Below, one piece after another: positions 1 through 8,977 of a stretch of 64,000 bases of DNA (position 1 is the first letter of the stretch; every line of letters begins with the position of its first letter). Location of the stretch: positions 62,001 to 126,000 of the forward strand of contig NC_020291.1 in NCBI RefSeq assembly GCF_000340885.1. Reading direction: 5' to 3'. The notes under the pieces are model-generated. The model made no database searches. It was not told where the DNA came from and worked only from the letters and a program-made list of their open reading frames with translations. The translations under genes and the position numbers were made by a program. The DNA is from Clostridium saccharoperbutylacetonicum N1-4(HMT) (GTDB taxonomy: Bacteria > Bacillota > Clostridia > Clostridiales > Clostridiaceae).

Positions 1-2622
1 AAATTATGGGATAAAGGCTTATTATACAAAGGTCATAAGGTAATGCCTTATTGCCCAAGATGTGGAACTGCTCTTTCATCTCATGAAGTTGCTCAAGGAT
101 ATAAGGATGTTAAAGACTTAACTGCAACAGCTAAGTTTAAAGTTAAAGGAGAAGAAAACAAGTATATACTTGCTTGGACAACAACTCCTTGGACATTACC
201 ATCTAACTTAGCATTATGTATCAATAAGGCTTACACATATGCTGATGTTAAAGTCGGTGATGAAGTTTATGTATTAGCTAAGGACTTAATAGGAACAGTT
301 CTTAAAGATTTAGAACATGAAGTAATTAAAGAGTATAAAGGTGAAGAATTATTAGGTACTGAATACGAACAATTAATGCCTTTTGCTAAAGTTGAAGGTA
401 AAGCGTTTGTAGTAATCCATGGAGATTATGTAACACTTTCAGATGGTACTGGTATAGTACATATTGCACCAGCTTATGGTGAAGATGATAGTCTTGTTGC
501 AAAGCAAAATGGTATTGCATTTGTAAATTTAGTAGATGCAAGTGGTAATTTTGTTTCAGAAGTAACTCCATGGGCAGGAAAGTTTGTTAAAAAGTGTGAT
601 GAAAGTATCTGTAATTACTTAGAAGAAAATAATAAGTTATTTGATAAGCATAAACATCTTCACTCATATCCTCATTGCTGGAGATGTGATACACCACTTT
701 TATATTATCCAAAAGACAGCTGGTTCGTTGCAATGACTCAAATGAGAGATAAGTTACTTGAAAATAATGATAAAGTAAACTGGTATCCTGATAACATTAG
801 AACAGGAAGATTTGGTAAATTCCTTGAAAATGTTATTGATTGGGGTATTTCGAGAGATAGATACTGGGGGACACCACTTCCAATATGGCAATGTGAATGT
901 GGTCATAGAGATTGCATTGGAAGCAGAGCTGAATTGGAAGAAAAGGCAACTACAGACTGCAAAGGTATAGAATTGCACAAACCTTATGTAGATGGAATCA
1001 AGTTAAAATGTCCTGATTGTGGGAAGGAAATGACTAGAACTAATGAAGTAATTGACTGTTGGTTCGATTCAGGATCAATGCCTTTTGCACAATGGCACTA
1101 TCCATTTGAAAACAAAGAAAAATTTGAAAAGAATTTTCCAGCTCAATTTATATCAGAAGCTGTTGACCAAACAAGAGGATGGTTCTATACATTAATGGCA
1201 CTATCAACATGTTTATTTGATACAAATCCATTTGAAAACTGTATAGTACTAGGTCACGTATTAGATAAAAAGGGACTTAAGATGTCTAAGTCTAAGGGAA
1301 ATGTTGTTGATCCATTTGAAGTGCTAAATAGTCAAGGTGCAGATGCTACAAGATGGCATTTTTACACTGCAAGTGCTCCATGGCTTCCAACAAGATTTTC
1401 AGTTGATGACGTTGCAGAAACTCAAAGAAAGTTCTTAGGAACTTTATGGAATGTATATTCATTCTATGTGTTATATGCTGAAATAGATAATTTTGATCCA
1501 ACTAAGTATGCAGATTTTGTTTCAGAAAATGTAATGGATAAATGGATTATATCTAAGCTAAATACATTAATTGAAACAGTTGATGATGGATTAAACACTT
1601 ATAAGATCACTCAAGCAGCGTTAGCTATTGAAGATTTTACAGATGAGTTATCAAACTGGTATGTAAGAAGAAACAGAGCTAGATACTGGACACAAGAATT
1701 AACAGATGATAAGATTGGTGCTTATGTAACATTATATAAAGTGTTAGTTAATTTAGTTAAGGTAGCATCACCATTTGTACCATTTATGACAGAGGAGATT
1801 TATCAAAACTTAGTTTTAAATCTTGATAAGAATGCTCCAGAGAGTATTCACTTATGTAGCTGGCCAGAAGTAAATAAGGAAGCTATAAATGAAGAATTAG
1901 AAAAGGAAATGGATTTAGCTTATACATTAGTTAAGCTTGGAAGAAGTGCTAGAAATGCTGCTAACATTAAAAATAGACAGCCACTTTCAGAATTGCTTAT
2001 TTCAACAAAATCGCTTCCAGAGTATTATGGAGATATAGTAAAAGAAGAATTAAATATCAAGATGGTTGAATTAGGAGCTGACCTTTCTAAATATGTTAAC
2101 TTCGAAATTAAACCAAACTTACCTGTTATAGGTAAAATGTATGGTAAATTAATTCCTCAGATCAAAAAAGCAATTTCGGAAAAGAATCAAATGGAATTAG
2201 CTCAAAAGATTCAAAATGGTGAAAGCGAAACTATAGTTGTTAATGATACAGAAATAGTTCTTACAAACGAAAATCTTTTAGTTACAATGCAGGGATTAGA
2301 AGGTTATGCATTTGCAGGTGAAGGTGAACTAGGAGTTGTTTTAGATACTACAGTAACACCAGAACTTCAAGAAGAAGGTCATGTAAGAGAAATTATTTCA
2401 AAGATTCAAAATATGAGAAAAGATAAAGGTTTTGAAGTAGCAGATAAGATAAAGCTTTATGTAGCAAATAATGATATGTTAGTTGAAGTTATTAAGAAGT
2501 TTGAAGAAACAATTAAGAAAGAAACTTTAACTAATGAAGTTATTTATAACAAAGAAGCTGATTATTCAGAAGCGGCTATTAATGGTGAAATATTAAAGAT
2601 GACAGTAGAAGTCATAAAATAG
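1..2622 (+). CDS. ileS: Isoleucyl-tRNA synthetase, 5' end cut by the window
   Basis: Charges tRNA-Ile with isoleucine in the cytoplasm (class Ia synthetase). The frame is open from base 1, so the N-terminus with the HIGH motif lies outside the window. Visible are the editing (CP1) region with [10 protein letters not shown], the class I signature [16 protein letters not shown] near nt 1282, a cysteine-rich stretch (CGHRDC and CPDCGKE), and a long anticodon-binding C-terminal region. About 873 residues are present; clostridial IleRS of this type is usually near 1030. The first in-frame ATG (nt 43) is internal, not a start. A strong terminator follows directly. The identification is secure. Confidence 0.97.
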   Translation, partial: KLWDKGLLYKGHKVMPYCPRCGTALSSHEVAQGYKDVKDLTATAKFKVKGEENKYILAWTTTPWTLPSNLALCINKAYTYADVKVGDEVYVLAKDLIGTVLKDLEHEVIKEYKGEELLGTEYEQLMPFAKVEGKAFVVIHGDYVTLSDGTGIVHIAPAYGEDDSLVAKQNGIAFVNLVDASGNFVSEVTPWAGKFVKKCDESICNYLEENNKLFDKHKHLHSYPHCWRCDTPLLYYPKDSWFVAMTQMRDKLLENNDKVNWYPDNIRTGRFGKFLENVIDWGISRDRYWGTPLPIWQCECGHRDCIGSRAELEEKATTDCKGIELHKPYVDGIKLKCPDCGKEMTRTNEVIDCWFDSGSMPFAQWHYPFENKEKFEKNFPAQFISEAVDQTRGWFYTLMALSTCLFDTNPFENCIVLGHVLDKKGLKMSKSKGNVVDPFEVLNSQGADATRWHFYTASAPWLPTRFSVDDVAETQRKFLGTLWNVYSFYVLYAEIDNFDPTKYADFVSENVMDKWIISKLNTLIETVDDGLNTYKITQAALAIEDFTDELSNWYVRRNRARYWTQELTDDKIGAYVTLYKVLVNLVKVASPFVPFMTEEIYQNLVLNLDKNAPESIHLCSWPEVNKEAINEELEKEMDLAYTLVKLGRSARNAANIKNRQPLSELLISTKSLPEYYGDIVKEELNIKMVELGADLSKYVNFEIKPNLPVIGKMYGKLIPQIKKAISEKNQMELAQKIQNGESETIVVNDTEIVLTNENLLVTMQGLEGYAFAGEGELGVVLDTTVTPELQEEGHVREIISKIQNMRKDKGFEVADKIKLYVANNDMLVEVIKKFEETIKKETLTNEVIYNKEADYSEAAINGEILKMTVEVIK

Positions 2623-2628
2623 TTAAGA

Positions 2629-2670
2629 TAGCTAGGAATTTCAAGTCTTATTGAAATTCCTAGCTATTTT
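2629..2670 (+). terminator. Rho-independent terminator after ileS
   Basis: A perfect 16-bp inverted repeat (TAGCTAGGAATTTCAA and its complement) with a 6-nt loop is followed by TTTT, 7 bases past the ileS stop. Confidence 0.9.
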
Positions 2671-2810
2671 AGAATATCTACTTGCACAAGATGAAACTCG
2701 AATTAAGTAAGCATAAATTAACTTTATTACTATTTTTACATATTATTTTTAATATTTTTTTAAGTAATTAAATAAAGTTACAAATATAAGGTTAGAAACT
2801 GTGATTTTTG

Positions 2811-2851
2811 ACAAAACTTATGATATAATAAAAATTTATTATAAGTTTTGT
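2811..2851. repeat. Inverted repeat just upstream of the ccpA promoter
   Basis: Arms ACAAAACTTAT (2811-2821) and ATAAGTTTTGT (2841-2851) are perfect 11-bp complements around an A/T-only centre. The right arm abuts the proposed -35 of the next gene. It could be an operator or a transcript hairpin; the sequence does not decide. Confidence 0.6.
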
Positions 2852-2880
2852 TGATTTATAATGTAATATGTTAGTATAAT
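2851..2880 (+). promoter_or_regulatory. Candidate sigma-A promoter of ccpA
   Basis: TTGATT at 2851-2856 and a perfect TATAAT at 2875-2880 are separated by 18 bp. The -10 lies 36 bp before the start codon and an AAAGGAGG ribosome site follows. Confidence 0.6.
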
Positions 2881-2916
2881 AGAAATATCTAGAAAAATTC
2901 AAAGGAGGAATTAATA

Positions 2917-3915
2917 ATGGCTACTTCTATAAAGGATGTTGCAAAGGAAGCTGGAGTATCAATTGCAACTGTTTCTAGAGTTTTAAATGATATCGATGTA
3001 GTAAATGAAGATACAAAGAAAAAAGTTTTAGATGCAATAAAAAAACTTGGATATAGACCTAATATAGTTGCACGAAGTTTAAAAACTCAAAGAACAAAAA
3101 CAATAGGAATCTTACTTCCAGATATATCAAATCAATTTTACCCAGAAATTGTGAGAGGTGCTGAGGATGTTTCCAATATATATGATTATAATATAATATT
3201 GTGTAATTCAGACTTGGACATAGAAAAAGAAAAAGAATACTTAAGAGTACTCAAAGAAAAAATGGTTGACGGTGTAATCTATATGAGTATCTCTCTTAAT
3301 TCAGAAATATTAGATTTAATAAATGAATTAGATGTAAAGACTGTCTTAGTTGAAACTAAAGATAGAGAAGGTGTACTGCCAAGTGTAACGATTGATAACG
3401 TTAAAGCAAGCTATGATAGTACAAAGTTATTAATTCAAAAAGGAATAAAAGAAATTGCATTCATAGGTGTTGGTAAAGATAGTGAAAATGCTTGGGGAGA
3501 TAGATTTATCGGATATGAAAAGGCTATGAAGGAAGCAGGCATAAAAATAGATCAAGAGTTAGTGTATTTTGAGTCAATGAAAGTAAAGAGCGGGTATGAA
3601 GGAATACAAAAATTCTTAAAGGATAAAAAGAAATTTAAAGGTGTAGTATGTGCATCTGATGATATTGCTATGGGAGCAATAAATGCTTTAAGAGATAATA
3701 AGTTAAAAGTTCCAAAGGATGTAAGTGTAGTTGGATTTAATGATAATTTTGCTGCATCAATATTCTATCCAAAGATTACTACAATCTCACAACCAACTTA
3801 TGATATGGGATCAGTAGCTATGAGAATGCTTATAAAACTTTTAAATAAAAAAGAACTAGAAGAACCACATTATGTTTTAGAACATGAATTGATTGAAAGA
3901 GAAAGTACGATTTAA
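2917..3915 (+). CDS. ccpA: LacI-family regulator, probably catabolite control protein CcpA
   Basis: DNA-binding transcription factor of 332 residues, the usual CcpA length. The N-terminal helix-turn-helix reads IKDVAKEAGVSIATVSRVLN (residues 5-24), followed by the hinge NIVARSLKTQRT and a periplasmic-binding-like effector domain (IGILLPDISNQFYPEI, GFNDNFAAS). In Firmicutes CcpA binds HPr-Ser-P and cre sites to control carbon metabolism. LacI paralogues look alike; the case for CcpA is overall similarity and the position directly after ileS, an order I recall from solventogenic clostridia. AAAGGAGG sits 9 bases before the ATG. Confidence 0.78.
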   Translation: MATSIKDVAKEAGVSIATVSRVLNDIDVVNEDTKKKVLDAIKKLGYRPNIVARSLKTQRTKTIGILLPDISNQFYPEIVRGAEDVSNIYDYNIILCNSDLDIEKEKEYLRVLKEKMVDGVIYMSISLNSEILDLINELDVKTVLVETKDREGVLPSVTIDNVKASYDSTKLLIQKGIKEIAFIGVGKDSENAWGDRFIGYEKAMKEAGIKIDQELVYFESMKVKSGYEGIQKFLKDKKKFKGVVCASDDIAMGAINALRDNKLKVPKDVSVVGFNDNFAASIFYPKITTISQPTYDMGSVAMRMLIKLLNKKELEEPHYVLEHELIERESTI

Positions 3916-3937
3916 TTTCAACAAGAATTACAATTAG

Positions 3938-3970
3938 AAGGTAGGGCGTAGTTAATGCACTACCTTTTTT
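3938..3970 (+). terminator. Probable terminator after ccpA
   Basis: AAGGTAG (3938-3944) pairs with CTACCTT (3960-3966), followed by a run of T. The loop is 15 nt, so this is moderate in strength. Confidence 0.55.
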
Positions 3971-4053
3971 ATAGTTGCAACAGCAACTAAACAATGTTAG
4001 AATAAGGTTTATTTTGATTAGTTGAAAGCTTTTAATTATCAAGGAGGATATTA

Positions 4054-5427
4054 ATGAATAGTCAAAAACGATTAGAAGAAATGAGTGTAGGTAAGTTACT
4101 ATTAGAATTTTCGATTCCAGCAGTTATTGGTATGTTGGTTAATACTTTATATAACATAATTGATAGAGTATTTATTGGACATATTGAAGGGATAGGAGAA
4201 TTAGCAATGGCCGGTGTTGGAATAACAATGCCGTTAATGACTATAATATTGGCGTTTGGAATGCTAATTGGGATTGGTACAGCTACAAAGGTGTCAATAA
4301 AACTGGGGGAACATGATAGAGAAGGGGCAGAAAAACTTTTAGGAAATGCTTTTTCATTAATAATTATTATAAGTATTTTACTTACAATACTAGGAATTAT
4401 ATTTGTAGATCCACTGTTAAAAATGTTTGGAGCAAGTGATAATATTATAGTTTTTGGTAGGGAATTTATTCAAATAATCTTCATGGGATGCATATTTAAT
4501 ATGATAAGTTTTGGTCTTACTCACTCAATTAGAAGTGATGGAAGTCCTAAAATAGCAATGATGATTATGATAACAAGTGCAGTTATAAATACAATTTTAG
4601 AACCAATATTTATTTTTGGGTTAGGACTTGGTGTTAGAGGTGGAGCACTTGGAACAGTTATTGCACAATTAATAAGTAGTATTTGGATTTTATATTACTT
4701 TACCAAGGGCTCTAGTGTTCTTAAGATTAGAAGAAGTAATTTAAAACTTGATAAAGCAATTGTGTTAAGTATTTTTGCAATTGGAATAAGTCCATTTATT
4801 ATGCAACTTTCACAAAGCGCTGTTCAAGTAGTAGCCAATAATTCATTGCAAACATATGGTGGAGATATAGCAGTTGGTGCAATGACAATTATAAATAGTG
4901 TTGCATTAATATTTTTAATGCCTATCTTTGGATTGAATCAAGGTCTTCAACCTATAATAGGGTATAATTTTGGTGCAAAAAGACATGATAGAGTTAGGCA
5001 GGCTGTAAGATATGGGATTATTGCTGCAACAATAATCGTATCAATTGGTTTTATTGTTATTGAAGGTTTTGCTGAAAAATTAGTTGTAATATTTAATAAT
5101 GACTCTTCTCTTATAGAAGTTACGGCACATGGAATAAGAATATTTCTTGTAATGCTTCCACTAGTGGGATGTCAAATTATAATTACAAACTATTTTCAAT
5201 CTATTGGCAAGGTTAAAATTTCAATGTTTTTAAGTTTGTTGCGCCAAGTTATAATATTAATCCCTTGTATGCTTATAATACCAGTGTTTAAGGGATTGGA
5301 TGGAGTTTGGATTGCTGGAGCAACATCAGACATTTTGTCAGTTATGGTTACATTAATTGTTTTTGCAAAAGTATCAAAAAAGGTGAAAGAAAATAATGAC
5401 AAAGAAAAAATTATATTTGAAAATTAA
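4054..5427 (+). CDS. MATE-family multidrug/Na+ efflux transporter
   Basis: Inner-membrane exporter of 457 residues, the usual MATE length, with about 12 hydrophobic segments in two halves. The family start (LLLEFSIPAVIGMLVNTLYNIIDRVFIGH) and the internal repeat near ISPFIMQLSQSAVQVVANN are clear. MATE proteins of the MepA type expel cationic drugs by Na+ or H+ antiport; the actual substrate cannot be read from sequence. The start follows AAGGAGG at good spacing. It is transcribed alone between two terminators. Confidence 0.88.
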   Translation: MNSQKRLEEMSVGKLLLEFSIPAVIGMLVNTLYNIIDRVFIGHIEGIGELAMAGVGITMPLMTIILAFGMLIGIGTATKVSIKLGEHDREGAEKLLGNAFSLIIIISILLTILGIIFVDPLLKMFGASDNIIVFGREFIQIIFMGCIFNMISFGLTHSIRSDGSPKIAMMIMITSAVINTILEPIFIFGLGLGVRGGALGTVIAQLISSIWILYYFTKGSSVLKIRRSNLKLDKAIVLSIFAIGISPFIMQLSQSAVQVVANNSLQTYGGDIAVGAMTIINSVALIFLMPIFGLNQGLQPIIGYNFGAKRHDRVRQAVRYGIIAATIIVSIGFIVIEGFAEKLVVIFNNDSSLIEVTAHGIRIFLVMLPLVGCQIIITNYFQSIGKVKISMFLSLLRQVIILIPCMLIIPVFKGLDGVWIAGATSDILSVMVTLIVFAKVSKKVKENNDKEKIIFEN

Positions 5428-5462
5428 ATTTTAATACAAATATAATTGATGTTAAAATATGA

Positions 5463-5503
5463 AAATAAGTTTATCCAAAATATTTTGAGATAAACTTATT
5501 TTT
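5463..5503. terminator. Bidirectional terminator between convergent genes
   Basis: A 13-bp perfect stem (AAATAAGTTTATC 5463-5475 with 5489-5501) is flanked by A on the left and T on the right. It serves the MATE gene on + and the small gene on -. Confidence 0.85.
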
Positions 5504-5545
5504 ATATGTAAATAATTAAGAGGATAAGAAAGCGAAATTAAGTTT

Positions 5546-5815
5546 TTAATAATAAGGATATTTGACCCAAGGATACTCATTGATATCAACAACATTAAAA
5601 AACAATGTTCTTCCTATATTAGTATTAATTATTGCATCGTGAGCTATTTTTTTGGCTTTTTCTTTATTAAGGAAAAAGTTACATTTAAAAAAAAGACGAA
5701 GATCTTCCTTTGCAACACACTTGAATATATTAATACCATCATGTGTAATATTTTCTACTATTTTTACTATATCGTCTTGTCTTAAAGCGCAATTTACTAT
5801 AATCATAAACAACAT
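5546..5815 (-). CDS. Small conserved-looking hypothetical protein (about 89 aa)
   Basis: Not recognised. The frame encodes a basic protein with balanced composition (IVKIVENITHDGINIFKCVA, then KEKAKKIAHDAIINTNIGRT, ending YPWVKYPYY). It has no signal peptide or membrane segment. GAGG lies only a few bases before the ATG at 5815; the in-frame ATG at 5806 would be better spaced, so the start is uncertain. The opposite-strand frame here is less protein-like. It ends at the shared terminator with the MATE gene. Confidence 0.6.
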   Translation of the reverse strand: MLFMIIVNCALRQDDIVKIVENITHDGINIFKCVAKEDLRLFFKCNFFLNKEKAKKIAHDAIINTNIGRTLFFNVVDINEYPWVKYPYY

Positions 5816-6010
5816 CAACCTCTTTTGCTTAAATTTTATAAAATGACGTCAATTCTTAATCGTCGCTTAAACAAGTATAAATATTAATTATATTATAATT
5901 GGATTTTTTATAAAAATCAACAAAAGATGACAAAAAACATGGTTGATTTAGAAAAAAAGATAAAAAAAGAGGGGAAAATGACTATTTTGAGATATATATT
6001 TAATAAAATT

Positions 6011-6061
6011 AAAATAAACCTTGTATAATAGAATAAAAATCCATTATATAAGGTTTATTTT
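6011..6061. terminator. Bidirectional terminator
   Basis: Arms 6011-6029 and 6043-6061 are complementary over 19 bp with one mismatch (core AAAATAAACCTT / AAGGTTTATTTT), A/T flanked on both sides. It probably ends the minus-strand gene at 6093. Confidence 0.75.
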
Positions 6062-6092
6062 TATAAATTAGTATTAATTTTTATTTTTAATA

Positions 6093-6278
6093 TTAAAGAA
6101 TTCCTTCATTCATTAATATAGTTTCTAAGTTTTGAACTCTATTTGATAAACATATAAATTTTTCCTTTAATTGTTCTTTTGAAGGGGAATCTGTATGTAT
6201 ATATTTTTCCATTTCTTCTACAGCTTTTAAAGCTTCCTCTACATCTTGTTGCGCTATCTTTAAATTTGAATTATCCAT
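6093..6278 (-). CDS. Small helical hypothetical protein (61 aa)
   Basis: No family recognised. The sequence is charged and heptad-like (QQDVEEALKAVEEMEKYI, then EQLKEKFICLSNRVQNLETIL), suggesting two coiled-coil helices split by a DSPSKE turn. An AAAAGGAGA ribosome site at the correct distance before the ATG, and the terminator after it, support a real gene. Probably cytoplasmic; partner unknown. Confidence 0.7.
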   Translation of the reverse strand: MDNSNLKIAQQDVEEALKAVEEMEKYIHTDSPSKEQLKEKFICLSNRVQNLETILMNEGIL

Positions 6279-6387
6279 GAAAATTCTCCTTTTTATTTAT
6301 TTATGTTTAATAAGTATATCCTATCACTACTAAAAAATAAGTGCAAGGAATATAAATGTAAAGAATAATTATACTATGGGGGAGAAT

Positions 6388-6963
6388 ATGATAAATTATA
6401 TTTGGTTTTTTCTAATATTTTTCGGAATTTTAGTTGGGATATTGAGTGGAAATGGTGAAATTATTTCTAAAGCAATAATTAATTCATCAGGGAATACTGT
6501 TACTTTTGCAATTGAACTTACTGGTATAATGTGTTTTTGGTGTGGTGCGATGAAGGTGGCCGAAAATAGTGGACTCACAGAAAAAATATCGAAATTATTA
6601 AAACCAATTCTAAAACTTATTTTTAAAGAAGCATCAAAGGACGAAAAAACTTTAGGTGCTATAGTAATGAATCTTACAGCTAATATGATGGGATTGTCTA
6701 ATGCAGCAACACCATTTGGAATTAAGGCAATGGAGGAAATGAATAGGTTAAATGATAATAAAGGGATTGCATCTAATGATATGGCACTTTTTCTAGTATT
6801 AAATGCTACTTGTATTCAATTAATTCCATCTACAATAATTTCTATAAGAGCTGCATGTAATTCATTAAATCCAGGTATTATAATATTACCTACACTAGTA
6901 TCTACTACAACAGCAGCAATTGTTGGAATAGTATGCTGCAAAATATTGCAGAAGTATTTTTGA
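6388..6963 (+). CDS. spmA: Spore maturation protein A
   Basis: Membrane protein of the nucleoside-recognition/Gate family (191 aa, normal for SpmA). SpmA and SpmB are needed for full dehydration of the spore core. Seen: an N-terminal hydrophobic helix (NYIWFFLIFFGILVG) and the conserved stretches GIMCFWCGAMKVAE and MNLTANMMGLSNAATPFGIKAM. The upstream ATG at 6376 lies before the GGGGGAG ribosome site; the ATG at 6388 sits after it and is preferred. spmB follows 22 bases downstream, the standard pairing. Confidence 0.93.
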   Translation: MINYIWFFLIFFGILVGILSGNGEIISKAIINSSGNTVTFAIELTGIMCFWCGAMKVAENSGLTEKISKLLKPILKLIFKEASKDEKTLGAIVMNLTANMMGLSNAATPFGIKAMEEMNRLNDNKGIASNDMALFLVLNATCIQLIPSTIISIRAACNSLNPGIIILPTLVSTTTAAIVGIVCCKILQKYF

Positions 6964-6985
6964 TTTACAGAGGGAGAATAATTAT

Positions 6986-7510
6986 ATGTTTAATTATTTA
7001 AGTAAAAGCATAATACCAATAATATTTTTACTTATTATAACCTATGGAATGTTCAAAGGAAGAAAAGTTTATGAATGGTTTATAGAAGGAGCTAAAGATG
7101 GTTTACAAGTAACTTTAAGGATATTTCCATATCTTTTAGCTATGATAATTGCAGTGCAAATATTTAAGGAAGCTAAATTAATGGATTTATTAAATAATCT
7201 AATAGCACCTATCGGAAATTTGATTGGATTGCCAAAGGATCTTATTCCTTTGCTAATAATAAAACCTTTATCAGGAAGTGGAGCAATAGGGGTATTTACA
7301 GATATAATAAAAAGTTTTGGACCAGATACTAGAACTGGACTTATAGCTTCTGTTGTAATGGGGAGTACAGAAACAATATTTTACACAATTACAGTGTATT
7401 TTGGAGCAATAAAAGTTAAAAAAATAAGGCATACTTTATGGGCAGCAATACTAGCAGATATGACAGCAATAATTATGGCAATTTTTGTGGTAAATATATT
7501 TTTATGTTAA
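6986..7510 (+). CDS. spmB: Spore maturation protein B
   Basis: Partner of SpmA: 174 residues, several transmembrane helices, and the conserved core LIIKPLSGSGAIGVFTDIIKSFGPDTRTG followed by MGSTETIFYTI, typical of SpmB. AGAGGGAG stands before the ATG, and the 22-bp gap to spmA indicates one transcript. The two proteins act together in the forespore or spore membrane; the transported substrate is not established. Confidence 0.93.
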   Translation: MFNYLSKSIIPIIFLLIITYGMFKGRKVYEWFIEGAKDGLQVTLRIFPYLLAMIIAVQIFKEAKLMDLLNNLIAPIGNLIGLPKDLIPLLIIKPLSGSGAIGVFTDIIKSFGPDTRTGLIASVVMGSTETIFYTITVYFGAIKVKKIRHTLWAAILADMTAIIMAIFVVNIFLC

Positions 7511-7590
7511 GTATCTTTATTAGTGTAAATTTTTGCAGTATTATATGTTTGTAGAAGAAAATATTTCTAAACAGGAAAGAGGATACATTT

Positions 7591-8835
7591 ATGAAGAAAG
7601 AGGCATTTATTAGAAACAGAAGTAATTTAATCAACAGTTTAGAAAATAATTCGATTGTAGTTTTATTTTCAGGAAAGCCATGCAAAAAGACTGGAGATGA
7701 ATTCTATCAATTTACAGTTAATAAAAATTTTTATTATTTAACAGGAATACAAGAAGAAGAGCATATTATAGTTTTGTCAAAAATTAAAGGAGAAATAAGC
7801 GAAAAGCTATTCTTAAAAGATTTAGATTTAGATAAAGAGTTATGGAATGGAAAGACTTTAAGAGATACTGAGGGGCAAGAAATATCTGGCGTAAAAGATG
7901 TAGTTTATATGAAGGAATTTACTTCTTATTTAAATAGGTTAATAAGAGGTGTTGAAGAGATTAATTTATATTTAGATTTAGATAGAGAAGAAATGGAAGA
8001 AGAAGACTCTATAGCTAATGTTTTTGGAAGGGATATGAATCAAAAATACCCTTACATTAATATAAAAAATATATCTCATAAGATAGCACCTCTAAGAATG
8101 ATTAAATCTGATGAAGAAATAGCAGAAATGAGAAAAGCAATAGAAATAACAATAGCAGGTGTAAAGTCGTTAATGAAAAATGCTAAAGCTGGAATGAAAG
8201 AATATGAGCTTGAAGCATATTTTGATTTTGAATGTAAAACAAAAGGAGTTAAGGATTACGCCTTCAGAACTATTGCAGCAGCAGGAAAAAATGCGGCAAT
8301 ACTTCATTATGTAAATAATGATAGCGAAATAAAAGATGGTGATTTAATATTATTTGATCTAGGAGCTCAATGGAATTTATATAATGCAGATATCACTAGA
8401 GATTTTCCGGTAAATGGGAAGTTTACAGCTAGACAAAAAGAAGTTTACGAAGCTGTTCTAAGAGTGAATAAAGCTGTTATTAAAAAGATAAAGCCAGGTG
8501 TAGATTCTAAAGAATTAAATGCGTGGGCAAAGGATTTAATTGCTGAAGAATGTATTGGATTAGGACTTATTAAAGAAAAGTCTGAAGTTAATAAATATTA
8601 TTGGCATAGCATAGGACATAATTTAGGGTTAGATACCCATGATTTGGGAATATTGGGAAGAGAATTTACTTTTGCAGAAGGAATGGTATTTACAGTTGAA
8701 CCAGGAATATACATTAGTGAAGAATCTATTGGAATAAGAATTGAAGATGATATTTTAGTTACCAAGGATGGTTGCGAAGTCTTGACCAAAGATATGATTA
8801 AAGAAGTTAATGAAATTGAAGAGTTTATGAAATAA
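7591..8835 (+). CDS. pepP: Xaa-Pro aminopeptidase, short M24B form
   Basis: Cytoplasmic dinuclear metallopeptidase that removes an N-terminal residue preceding proline. The 414-residue protein has an N-terminal creatinase-like domain (to about 175) and the pita-bread catalytic domain. Metal ligands are visible in LILFDLGAQ, NADITRDFP, GHNLGLDTHD, FTVEPGIYI and GIRIEDDILV. GGAAAGAGG precedes the ATG. A second, larger M24 peptidase follows 142 bp later, beyond a possible terminator. Confidence 0.9.
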   Translation: MKKEAFIRNRSNLINSLENNSIVVLFSGKPCKKTGDEFYQFTVNKNFYYLTGIQEEEHIIVLSKIKGEISEKLFLKDLDLDKELWNGKTLRDTEGQEISGVKDVVYMKEFTSYLNRLIRGVEEINLYLDLDREEMEEEDSIANVFGRDMNQKYPYINIKNISHKIAPLRMIKSDEEIAEMRKAIEITIAGVKSLMKNAKAGMKEYELEAYFDFECKTKGVKDYAFRTIAAAGKNAAILHYVNNDSEIKDGDLILFDLGAQWNLYNADITRDFPVNGKFTARQKEVYEAVLRVNKAVIKKIKPGVDSKELNAWAKDLIAEECIGLGLIKEKSEVNKYYWHSIGHNLGLDTHDLGILGREFTFAEGMVFTVEPGIYISEESIGIRIEDDILVTKDGCEVLTKDMIKEVNEIEEFMK

Positions 8836-8903
8836 TATATACTGCATCTAAGAAATTCATAGATTAACTTGTTAAATATAATGAAAAGTATTTGGTAAAA
8901 TAG

Positions 8904-8940
8904 CAAGTCAATCTGTTTGACAGCATTGACTTGGTGTTTT
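8904..8940 (+). terminator. Possible terminator between the two peptidase genes
   Basis: CAAGTCAAT (8904-8912) pairs with ATTGACTTG (8924-8932) and GTGTTTT follows. An alternative short hairpin, GTCAA/TTGAC (8908-8922), overlaps the same bases. The T-run is weak. Confidence 0.45.
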
Positions 8941-8977
8941 ATTTGCTAATAACAGTATTAAAGGAAGGTTGGAATAA

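Noticed and set aside
2808..2829. TTGACA and TATAAT upstream of ccpA
   Set aside because: Both hexamers are perfect but only 10 bp apart, too close for sigma-A; the pair at 2851-2880 is preferred.
5652..5846. Plus-strand frame opposite the small gene at 5546-5815
   Set aside because: Lysine/phenylalanine-biased shadow without a ribosome site; the minus frame is more protein-like.
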